From assembly GCF_900142985.1 (NCBI RefSeq), contig NZ_LT670849.1, positions 372,001 to 436,000 on the forward strand: DNA of 64,000 nucleotides, read 5' to 3'. Below the pieces are notes generated by a model that was not told where the DNA came from, ran no database searches, and saw only the letters and a list, made by a program, of their open reading frames with translations. The DNA comes from Bradyrhizobium erythrophlei. Lineage in GTDB: Bacteria > Pseudomonadota > Alphaproteobacteria > Rhizobiales > Xanthobacteraceae. How positions within the stretch are numbered: position 1 is the first letter of the stretch; each line of letters begins with the position of its first letter. The position numbers were made by a program, and so were the translations under genes. This document shows positions 1-8,651 of the stretch, piece by piece.

Positions 1-354
1 GATATCTGCTATGCGACACAGAACCGCCAATCTGCGGTAAGGGACCTCAGCAAGCTCGTCGACGTTATCCTGGTAGTAGGCGCGGCCAACAGTTCCAACT
101 CAAACCGCTTGCGGGAGATTGGGACCGAGGTTGGCGTTGCCAGTTATCTGATCGCCGACGGCAGCGAGTTGAACCCAGAGTGGTTGAAGGATGCCAAGGC
201 CGTCGGAATCACCGCCGGCGCGTCGGCACCGGAAGTTCTGGTCGACGACGTGATCGAGGCGTTGAAGCGGATTGGACCTGTCGCCGTATCTGTACTCCCC
301 GGCCGCGAGGAAAATATCGAATTCAGGCTCCCGGCCGAGTTGACGGCGAGCTGA
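1..354 (+). CDS. ispH: 4-hydroxy-3-methylbut-2-enyl diphosphate reductase, C-terminal part (5' truncated by window)
   Basis: Last step of the MEP isoprenoid pathway: a 4Fe-4S enzyme that reduces HMBPP to IPP and DMAPP, the precursors of the squalene used by the neighbouring hopanoid genes. The frame is open from base 1 to the TGA at 352-354, so only about the last 117 residues are present. Visible family motifs are ATQNR near the start, the NSSNSNRL substrate-binding loop, and TAGASAPE, which follows the last cluster region in IspH proteins. The end of the protein (about 30 residues after TAGASAPE) is as expected for the family. It lies 31 bp upstream of hpnH on the same strand, probably in one transcript. 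The start codon and N-terminal cluster cysteine are outside the window. Confidence 0.93.
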   Translation, partial: DICYATQNRQSAVRDLSKLVDVILVVGAANSSNSNRLREIGTEVGVASYLIADGSELNPEWLKDAKAVGITAGASAPEVLVDDVIEALKRIGPVAVSVLPGREENIEFRLPAELTAS

Positions 355-385
355 TCAACCTCTGACTACGGAAAGAAAGCTTGTA

Positions 386-1534
<1,149 letters not shown>

Positions 1535-2202
1535 GCTGCGAAGCGCACGGTTGAAATCGATGCCGGTCGTCACGAGATCGCGCAGCGTTCGCGGATTACG
1601 CGCAACGCTGCGCATGATCTGACGCAGGTCGAGATCGCCGTTCGGCTTGATGGCGGCCATGGCCACTGACGGCAAAGCCCGGTGGGCGGGATCGCTGACG
1701 ACCCGTAGCGCAGCAAACGGCAGCCCTGCATTGGCGGCATATTCCGCCGCAATGTGGCTTTCCATGTCGACGGCGGCAGCGCCCGTCTCCTGATGCAGCG
1801 CTTCCTTGAGGTGACGGGCCGCAACCACCTGTTCGGCGCCCGCCAGACGTCCCCTGACGATGCGCCGGCGCCCTAGCCCGACGCTTGCGATCAGATCGTC
1901 ATTCAAGGAAAGACCCGCCAGCCAGCGGGCATCGCCAGCCAGCACTTCGGTCGCAACCACGACGTCGCCCGACTTGAGGGACGGGTCGAGGCCCCCGGCC
2001 ACGCCGAAGCTGATAACGCCCCTGATCGTCGTCGGATCGAATACGGTCAGCAGCGCGCGCAATTGCTTCGGATCGCTACTGCTGCAGATAACCGTCATTC
2101 CGGGACCGGATGCGATCCGGGCCTCCTGAATGAGACCAGTGACGATGAGCACCGGCCGCGGGTCCACCTTGCCCGACGGCGCTCCAACCCCTGCCCCCAA
2201 CT

Positions 2203-4197
2203 TCACATCCCGACCCCTACCACCCTGCTGTTGGTCTTTCGCAAATTCCGGTACCGCGCCAACGCCCAGAGCGGAAAGAATTTCGAATAGCCATGATAAC
2301 GCAGATAAAACACCCGAGGAAAGCCCGTAGCGGTATAGCGTTGCTCATCCCACAAGCCCTTTTGGGTCTGTGTGGCCATCAGGTAACGGATTCCGCGGGC
2401 AACGGCCGCATTTTCCACTTCACCCGCCGCCATGAGACCAAGCAAGGCCCATGCCGTTTGCGAGGCTGTCGACGGGCCGCCGTCAAATCCCGTGTCGAAT
2501 TTCTTATAGTCGAGTCGGTAGCTGGTCGCATCCTCCCCCCAGCCGCCGTCCGCGTTCTGGATCGAGACCAGCCAGTCCGCCGCCTTGCGCATCATCGGGT
2601 CGCTGTGCGCGACGCCGGCGGCGTTGAGCGCGCATAGCACCGACCAAGTTCCGTAGACGTAATTCAGCCCCCAGCGGCCATACCAGGAGCCTTCCGCGAG
2701 CTGGGTCCTGCGCAGGTAGGCGATGCCGGCCGCGACCGACGGGTTCCCGGCGGTCTCCCCGAGCTGGGCCAGCATGGAAATACAGCGGGCGGTGACGTCC
2801 TCGGTCGGGGGGTCCAGCAGCGCCCCGTGGTCCGAGAACGGGATGTTGTTCAGGTAATATTCGAGGTTGTTGACGTCGAAGGCTGCCCAGCCCCCGTCCT
2901 TGCTCTGCATGCCCTCGATCCACTCGCGACCGCGGGCGATCGCGGCGTCATAGGCCGGGTTCGGCGCGCTGCGACGGGCGCGGTCCATGGCCATGACGAC
3001 GACCGCAGTGTCGTCGAGGTCCGGATAGTAGGCGTTGTTGTACTGGAACGCCCAGCCACCGGGGCGGATCTGCGGAGCCTTGACCGCCCAGTCCCCTTTC
3101 ACGTCCAGAACCTGTTTGGGCACCAGCCAATCCAACCCCCGCTTGGCCGGCGCCACCGCCTCGTCGCTGCCGGCTTCGAGCAAGGCATGACAGGTCAGCG
3201 CGGTGTCCCAGATCGGCGACACGCAGGGCTGGCAGTAGGCTTCGTCCTCGCCGATCACCAGGAGCAGGTCGAGCCCGCGCCGCTGGCTCGCGCGCGGCGG
3301 ATAGTCGGGCCCCTTGCCGAGCGCCTCGTACATCATGACGGCGTTGGCCATTGGCGGGAAAATAGCGCCCATCCCGTCCTCGCCGTTGAGCCGCTCCTCG
3401 GTAAAGGCCACGGCCGCGTTGACAGCGCGCGCGCGCAGCCACTTGGGGAACAGCGGCTCGATCACGCGCAGGATGCGGTCCAGCGTACTGAACAGCACGT
3501 GCCAGCCCCGGCTCTGATGCGGCGCCCTCGACGTCATGCCGACGGAGCGAGGATCCTCCAGGAACAGTTCGTCGATGCCGACACCCTTGGGATTTTTCGC
3601 ACGCGGCTTCAGCGCGGCCAGCACCAGAAGCGGCACCAGCGTGGTCCGCGCCCAGTAGGAAATCTTGTTCAGATGGAACGGCGACCACATCGGCAGCAAC
3701 ATGATCTCGACCGGCAGCACCGGCGTTGCGCGCCAGGTCGTCACGCCGAACAACGCCAGCATAAAGCGCGTGAAGACGTTGCTTTTGCTCGCGCCGCCGC
3801 GCGCATGGATGGCTTCGCGCGCCCGCAACATATGCGGCGCGTCGATGGCATCGCCGATCATCTTCAGGGCGAAGTAGGCCTTGACGCTCGCGCTCATGTC
3901 GAACTCGCCGTCATGGACCAGCGGCCAGCCGCCATGCGCACCCTGAACCCGCCTGAGATATCTGGCGATCTTGGCTTCCAGAACCGTATCGACCGGCTCG
4001 GCGAGATAGTGTCTGAGGAGCACATATTCTGCCGGAATGGTGCAGTCGGCCTCGAGCTCGAATACCCAGTGGCCGTCGGCCTGCCGGAAGCCGAGCAGCG
4101 CTTGCGTCGCCGAGCCAATGCTCGTCTCAAGCACCCCCGTATCGATTCCGGGTGTATTGGTCGCGGAAGGCATAATGCCCGACATCCCTGTATTCAT
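2203..4197 (-). CDS. shc: Squalene-hopene cyclase
   Basis: Membrane-associated class II terpene cyclase converting squalene to hopene and hopanol (HpnF). From the ATG at 4197 the protein has 664 residues, matching the family. The protonating motif DLDDTA is at residues 393-398. QW-type repeats are seen as RQADGHW near residue 38, QSKDGGW, QNADGGWGED and QTQKGLW. The frame stays open another 77 codons upstream to 4428, but that stretch is Arg-rich, lies inside hpnE and does not resemble the family, so I placed the start at MNTGMSGIM, 52 bp after the hpnE stop. The ribosome site there is weak (GGGACCAGCAAG). The gene overlaps hpnG by four bases. Confidence 0.96.
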   Translation of the reverse strand: MNTGMSGIMPSATNTPGIDTGVLETSIGSATQALLGFRQADGHWVFELEADCTIPAEYVLLRHYLAEPVDTVLEAKIARYLRRVQGAHGGWPLVHDGEFDMSASVKAYFALKMIGDAIDAPHMLRAREAIHARGGASKSNVFTRFMLALFGVTTWRATPVLPVEIMLLPMWSPFHLNKISYWARTTLVPLLVLAALKPRAKNPKGVGIDELFLEDPRSVGMTSRAPHQSRGWHVLFSTLDRILRVIEPLFPKWLRARAVNAAVAFTEERLNGEDGMGAIFPPMANAVMMYEALGKGPDYPPRASQRRGLDLLLVIGEDEAYCQPCVSPIWDTALTCHALLEAGSDEAVAPAKRGLDWLVPKQVLDVKGDWAVKAPQIRPGGWAFQYNNAYYPDLDDTAVVVMAMDRARRSAPNPAYDAAIARGREWIEGMQSKDGGWAAFDVNNLEYYLNNIPFSDHGALLDPPTEDVTARCISMLAQLGETAGNPSVAAGIAYLRRTQLAEGSWYGRWGLNYVYGTWSVLCALNAAGVAHSDPMMRKAADWLVSIQNADGGWGEDATSYRLDYKKFDTGFDGGPSTASQTAWALLGLMAAGEVENAAVARGIRYLMATQTQKGLWDEQRYTATGFPRVFYLRYHGYSKFFPLWALARYRNLRKTNSRVVGVGM

Positions 4198-4249
4198 TGC
4201 GTCGTACTTGCTGGTCCCGTTGCGCCGGCGCTTTCGCGCCGTCTTCCGA

Positions 4250-5503
4250 TCAGGCCTGGCCTGTCGCCAGGACAAGATCGGCGGCGCGGTCACCCGACCG
4301 CACCGAACCTTCGATGGTCGCCGGCAACCCCGTATCAGTCCAGTCGCCGGCAAGAAACAGGTTTTTGAAGGCCGTTTTGGGCCCCGGCCGCTGGGCGTTC
4401 TGTTCCGGCGTCGCCTCAAATGTGGCACGGCGCTCGCGCACGATCTGCCACGGCGGCAATTCGCCCGAAACCCCGGTCGCCTGGCAGACGTCGCGCCAGA
4501 GGGCCTGGGCGAGTTCCTCGCGCGGCATGTCGACCAGCCGGTCGGCGCCGCTGATGGTGATCGACAGGCGCTGGGGGAACGCGAAAACCCACTCCACGAG
4601 CCCTCCGACGACGCCCAGGATCGGCGGCGCGTCCCTCGGCGGGTCGATGCGAAAATGACCGTTCACAATAGCCTTGAATTTCGTCGGCGTTTTCAGCCCC
4701 GGCAGCAATGAGGCCGCGGACCGCGGCGGCACGGCCAGCACGACAACGTCCGAAGGCCCGACCGCAATCTTCTCGTCGCCGAAGTTGAGCTCGTTGACGA
4801 GATCCGCCGCACTGGCAAATCCGCGCAGCTCTTTGCTGAATCCGATATCGGCGCCCTTAGCCTGCAACAGCTTGACCGCCGGCTCGACCAGGACCGCGCT
4901 CAAGCCATCACGGGCAATCAACGGCCGGCAGGCCTGTCCGCCGGCGAGCAGCGTTTCGCGCACAATGGCGCCGGCAAGACCGGCCGACCCCACCGGCGGA
5001 TCGACGTTGAGCGCAGCCAGCAACAACGGTTGCACCAACCGCTGGTACAAAACTCCCTTGGTGGGGATGGCATCGCCGACGAGCCTCGAAGGCGACGACC
5101 AGATCAGCGGCATCAGCGCCAGATAGTCGCTTAACGTCGTATCCGGCACGCGGCGCTCTCGGTCGAAGAGCCACAACGGCAGACGGCCATCACCGAGATC
5201 GAGCCGCCAGCGCTTTCCCGTCGCGAGATCGACAAAGGGAAACTGGGCCCGCTTCGGCCCGACCAGCCCCGCTTCGGTGCCGATCGATTTTGCGTAAGCC
5301 AAAGCGTGGCTGTTGCCGGACAACAGAAGATGATTGCCGTTGTCGATCATCAGATTGGTTGCAGCATCGAAGTAGGAACGGCAGCGCCCGCCCGCCTGCT
5401 GCGTGGCCTCGTAAACGCGCACTTTGAAATTCGCGTTCGCCAGCCTCACCGCGGCCGACAGGCCGGAAATTCCCGCGCCAACGATATGGGCAACTCTTTG
5501 CAT
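4250..5503 (-). CDS. hpnE: Hydroxysqualene dehydroxylase HpnE
   Basis: FAD-dependent amine-oxidase-fold enzyme that reduces hydroxysqualene to squalene, the third step of the bacterial HpnCDE squalene route. The protein has 417 residues. The dinucleotide-binding GAGISG is at residues 9-14, followed by the FAD-ribose acid (VRVYEA) and GGRCRSY. A second FAD motif, LAGDWTDTGLPATIEGS, lies near the C-terminus, as in phytoene-desaturase-like proteins. It is third in the hpnCDEFG operon, 26 bp after hpnD and 52 bp before the cyclase. Confidence 0.95.
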   Translation of the reverse strand: MQRVAHIVGAGISGLSAAVRLANANFKVRVYEATQQAGGRCRSYFDAATNLMIDNGNHLLLSGNSHALAYAKSIGTEAGLVGPKRAQFPFVDLATGKRWRLDLGDGRLPLWLFDRERRVPDTTLSDYLALMPLIWSSPSRLVGDAIPTKGVLYQRLVQPLLLAALNVDPPVGSAGLAGAIVRETLLAGGQACRPLIARDGLSAVLVEPAVKLLQAKGADIGFSKELRGFASAADLVNELNFGDEKIAVGPSDVVVLAVPPRSAASLLPGLKTPTKFKAIVNGHFRIDPPRDAPPILGVVGGLVEWVFAFPQRLSITISGADRLVDMPREELAQALWRDVCQATGVSGELPPWQIVRERRATFEATPEQNAQRPGPKTAFKNLFLAGDWTDTGLPATIEGSVRSGDRAADLVLATGQA

Positions 5504-5529
5504 CGTGCGATTGGATGAGGTGTTGGAAA

Positions 5530-6369
5530 TCAGAAAAAGCCGTAGCGAAGCAGGATGGCAAGCTTGGCCACCTTGTTCAGACGAACCGGCGCCCGCGGGT
5601 TAGCGAACCCGCGCGCAACAAGCAATCCCAGAATGGAACCGTAGTATCGCGACATGATCCGTGGCGCACGCACCGCCGGGCGCGGATTGCGGGCCATGAT
5701 CTCGTCTGACTTCGCAAAGTGCTCCCTGGCCCGCTCCACAAGCGGCGCGCAGACCTTCGGCAGCGCCGGGTCGGCGGCCACGACAAGCGGATCGGTCGAT
5801 GTGATGCCGGCCTGCGCCAGCCCCTCCTTGGGCAGGTACAGCCTTCCGATCCCGGCGTCCTCGTCGATGTCGCGCAGGATGTTGGTTAACTGCAATGCGC
5901 GCCCGAGATGATGTGCGAGCAGAATGCCGTCCTCTCGCGGCATGCCGAACACGCGCACCGACAGACGCCCGACGGCGCTGGCGACGCGGTCACAATAGAG
6001 ATCGAGGGTCGCGAAGTCCGGCGCACGGATGTCCTGCGGGACGTCCATTTCCATGCCGTCGACGATCGCCAGAAAATCGTCACGTTCGAGCCCGAACTGC
6101 CGAACTGAAGCCTCGTAATCGCGTAAGCGCGCCGGCGGATGGCCTTGATAGAGCGCGTCGATATCGTCGCGCCACTGCTGCAACGCGGCCAACCGCTGTT
6201 CTCTCGGCCCGGGCGAGTCGGCAATGTCGTCGACTTGGCGGCAGAAACTGTAGATCTGAAACATCGCCTCCCGCTGCTCGCGCGGAAGCATGCGCATCGC
6301 GGCGTAGAACGAACTGCCAGATGCCGTCGTCCCGTAATTTGTATCGGCTACCGCCGCCTCTCCCGTCAT
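5530..6369 (-). CDS. hpnD: Presqualene diphosphate synthase HpnD
   Basis: Head-to-head prenyl synthase joining two farnesyl diphosphates to presqualene diphosphate, the first step of the HpnCDE route. It has 279 residues. The first aspartate-rich motif is VDDIADS (Asp47, Asp48, Asp51). The second is in RDIDEDAGIGRLYLP, the phytoene/squalene synthase signature. The ATG at 6369 overlaps the TGA of hpnC by four bases (ATGA), so the two synthases are translationally coupled. Confidence 0.95.
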   Translation of the reverse strand: MTGEAAVADTNYGTTASGSSFYAAMRMLPREQREAMFQIYSFCRQVDDIADSPGPREQRLAALQQWRDDIDALYQGHPPARLRDYEASVRQFGLERDDFLAIVDGMEMDVPQDIRAPDFATLDLYCDRVASAVGRLSVRVFGMPREDGILLAHHLGRALQLTNILRDIDEDAGIGRLYLPKEGLAQAGITSTDPLVVAADPALPKVCAPLVERAREHFAKSDEIMARNPRPAVRAPRIMSRYYGSILGLLVARGFANPRAPVRLNKVAKLAILLRYGFF

Positions 6370-7244
6370 GCGCCAGCCGCCGTTTTCGAGACAGGACGAC
6401 GCCCGGAGAGACGGCGGATCGTTTCCCCCGCCATGCCACTGAGGCTGAAGGTGAGAAGTTCGACCGGATTGAGGTGCACCCGTTCGCTCAGGGGATCGCG
6501 CACCTTCAGAAGGCGAACGATCCGGTCAGCGAAGGATTGTATGACCGATACTTCAAGCCCAAGCCGGAAATCCCTGACCTGGGCGGGTAGCATCCTGCCT
6601 TCGTCGAGCAGCGCCTCGTTGCGTGCGGCCAGCGATTGCAGACATTGCAGCAACGCCGGTGTGGCGCGCGCCTCGCCCAATTGTTCGGCAGTAGCGCCCA
6701 CGGCCGCCAGTGCGTCGCGCGGCAGGTAGACACGGTTGAGATTCCGGAAATCCTTGCCGCAGTCCTGAAGGTGATTATTGATCTGAAGGCCCGCGCAAAT
6801 GGCGTCCGACGCGGCCCAGGTCGAGGTGCTCTCGCCGTGAACGTCGAGCACGAACCTGCCGACCGGCATCGCCGAATATCGGCAGTAGTGAATCACCTCG
6901 TCCCACGTCTCATAACGAAGCTTGGTGACGTCCATGCGGAAGGCGGTCAGAAGATCGAGCGCATGGCGCGGCGGCATCCCGCGCTCTGCCAGTACCCGGC
7001 GCAGATTGACGGCCTCAGGCTGGCTGTCGCCCTTGCCGAGCAACTCAGCCTCCAGAAGATCGAGAAGCGAAAGCTTCTCGTCTCCACTCAGGCTTTCGTG
7101 ATCGGCGATGTCATCCGCCGTTCGAACGAAATTGTAGAACGCAAGGATCAATGGCCGGTGGCGCGGATGAATGATCCACGACGCGACCGGAAAATTCTCG
7201 TCGCGGTGGCCCTTGCCGGATCGCCATTCGCTCGCGTTGGTCAT
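6366..7244 (-). CDS. hpnC: Hydroxysqualene synthase HpnC
   Basis: Trans-prenyltransferase family enzyme that converts presqualene diphosphate to hydroxysqualene. The first acidic motif ADDIADH places Asp44, Asp45 and Asp48 in the usual position. The second motif is the variant DCGKDFRNLNRVYLP, typical of HpnC rather than HpnD. I place the start at the ATG of MTNASEWRSGKG (7244) because the conserved family N-terminus begins there. ATGs at 7277 and 7307 are in frame and would add 11 or 21 residues, so the start is uncertain. It is the first gene of the hpnCDEFG operon, so the promoter should lie in 7245-7430. Confidence 0.93.
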   Translation of the reverse strand: MTNASEWRSGKGHRDENFPVASWIIHPRHRPLILAFYNFVRTADDIADHESLSGDEKLSLLDLLEAELLGKGDSQPEAVNLRRVLAERGMPPRHALDLLTAFRMDVTKLRYETWDEVIHYCRYSAMPVGRFVLDVHGESTSTWAASDAICAGLQINNHLQDCGKDFRNLNRVYLPRDALAAVGATAEQLGEARATPALLQCLQSLAARNEALLDEGRMLPAQVRDFRLGLEVSVIQSFADRIVRLLKVRDPLSERVHLNPVELLTFSLSGMAGETIRRLSGRRPVSKTAAGA

Positions 7245-7375
7245 CTCAAAAAACTTAACGGTGTCAGGGTTGCGCATGCGTCGGTGATCCCGGCACGCTT
7301 GTGGCATTTCGTATGCCCCATATAGGGGAATACACTACCAAAACCAATGCCATCCACACGCATAGACAAGCGCCC

Positions 7376-7402
7376 GCCGCGCCCCGGGAACGGGGCGGCG
7401 GC
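7376..7402. terminator. GC-rich hairpin between small exported gene and hpnC
   Basis: GCCGCGCCCCG (7376-7386) pairs with CGGGGCGGCGGC (7391-7402) with one bulged base and a short loop. It lies between the 79-residue gene ending at 7431 and the hpnC start. A short T run (TTTT) follows only on the + strand, and there is none on the strand of the flanking genes, so a role as an intrinsic terminator or transcript-end stabiliser is only tentative. Confidence 0.3.
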
Positions 7403-7430
7403 AGGCTTTTGGCGGCGGATATTGAGGCCG

Positions 7431-7670
7431 TTATTGGCCGTGGTCTTTTAGAACCTTATCGCAGGATTTGGTCAGCTTCTCCCGGTTCTGCTGCAGGCAG
7501 CTCAGAACGACGAGGTCGCTGTCATTCATCACCGTACGGCAGTATTTCTGCACGTCATGGGCACAGGCCTTCTGCTCCTCGGGCGTTCCGCCGTGTTGCT
7601 GTTGCTGGGCCATGGCTCCGGCGGTGACCGACAGCGACAGCAGAGCAGCTACGAAGAAAGTTTTACGCAT
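7431..7670 (-). CDS. Small secreted four-cysteine protein
   Basis: Encodes 79 residues. An N-terminal signal peptide (MRKTFFVAALLSLSVTAGAMA, cleavage expected after AMA) is followed by a Gln-rich linker and a short mature domain with four cysteines arranged C-X7-C near residues 36-44 and again near 58 and 70. The pattern (CAHDVQKYC, then LSCLQQNREKLTKSC) resembles the cysteine-rich repeat seen in GLG1-like small periplasmic proteins, with two disulfides expected. Function is unknown. The ATG at 7670 is preceded by an AGGAACAC site. It is divergent from the exported protein at 8126 and upstream of hpnC on the same strand. Confidence 0.75.
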   Translation of the reverse strand: MRKTFFVAALLSLSVTAGAMAQQQQHGGTPEEQKACAHDVQKYCRTVMNDSDLVVLSCLQQNREKLTKSCDKVLKDHGQ

Positions 7671-8125
7671 TGTGTTCCTTTGTTCTTACGGCAGAGATTT
7701 CGGGCCCGAATAGCGTTTGGCATCAGCGGGCAGACGATTCAGGTTGCGACGACCACCCGCAGAAGCACTGGCAAATGCGGCCAAATTTGCGGCGACCGTC
7801 TCCCTAAATTGCGGCCCTCAAAGACAGATTTCGAGGAGCGCGTAACCCGTTGGCATTACACGATATTTTGTGGATCAAGGCGCAAGGCGATTGCTGCGCG
7901 GCGAGAGCTCAAGAATAGACGAAGTCGCGATCCCTTCGCGAGCAAAAAAGCGCGACTGCCTCAATTTGTCTCGGGGTGAAGCGAATTTGCCGCAGACCCA
8001 AGCAAATTATTCAGCGAACGTGCATCGCATTCGCTTTTGAACCAAACTCCGCGCCACGGCACCAAATCACGAGCGCGGAAAACATACCGTTCGCCGGAGC
8101 GTCACATTCAAAGGGGCAAGTCGAG
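7671..8125. other. 455-bp divergent intergenic region, no gene seen
   Basis: Separates two divergently oriented genes for exported proteins. In-frame ATG codons upstream of 8126 exist from 7976, but the extra 50 residues are not protein-like. I see short A/T-rich tracts and some local repeats of AAATTTGC type (7786-7792), but no convincing promoter, riboswitch or RNA gene. Confidence 0.6.
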
Positions 8126-8626
8126 ATGAAATACACGGGTTCAAGCCTGATCGGGCGGACGATAAAGGCGAGCGCAGTCGTTGCAGCGCTGGTGCTGTCG
8201 ACAGCCGCCGGCCAGGCACAGTCTCCTCCGTTCGCGGGATTTGATGGCACGTGGTCGGGCAACGGAACGGTTTCGCTGTCGGACGGCTCAAGCGAGCGGC
8301 TGCGCTGTCGCGCAGTCTACCAGGTCGATGGCAGCGGACTTGTGTTGAAGCAAACGCTTCGCTGCGCGAGCGACAGCTACAAGTTCGATCTCTCCAGCGA
8401 CGTCACCAGCCACGGCGATCATATTACCGGCAACTGGTCGGAAACCAACCGCAACATCTCCGGGAGCCTGCTGGGAACGGCGGGCAACGGCAAGATCGAC
8501 GTGAAAGTTGAATCCGCCGGCTTTACGGCAAGCCTGACATTGCGGACCACCGGCAACAAGCAGACGGTTCAGCTCACCTCCCAGGGTGACATCCGCGGCG
8601 TCTCGATCACGATGGTGAAGGGCTAA
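8126..8626 (+). CDS. Exported protein of unknown function, 166 residues
   Basis: I chose the ATG at 8126 because it follows a ribosome site (AAGGGGCAAGTCGAG) and starts a clear signal peptide: basic MKYTGSSLIGRTIK, a hydrophobic core AVVAALVLSTAAG, and an AQS cleavage region. The mature part (about 135 residues) is rich in Ser, Thr and Gly, with alternating beta-type segments such as FDGTWSGNGTVSL, ITGNWSETNRNISGSL and GNKQTVQLTSQGD. This suggests a small periplasmic beta-barrel or lipocalin-like fold; that is inference only. Two cysteines (RLRCRAVYQ, TLRCASDSY) could form a disulfide. It is convergent with the RND exporter, 25 bp away. Confidence 0.8.
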   Translation: MKYTGSSLIGRTIKASAVVAALVLSTAAGQAQSPPFAGFDGTWSGNGTVSLSDGSSERLRCRAVYQVDGSGLVLKQTLRCASDSYKFDLSSDVTSHGDHITGNWSETNRNISGSLLGTAGNGKIDVKVESAGFTASLTLRTTGNKQTVQLTSQGDIRGVSITMVKG

Positions 8627-8651
8627 GTAACCCCTCACCTCGCTGGCGCGA

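Noticed and set aside
4198..4428. 77-residue N-terminal extension of squalene-hopene cyclase
   Set aside because: Arg/Lys-rich antisense-like text inside hpnE; family members start at the position of the ATG at 4197.
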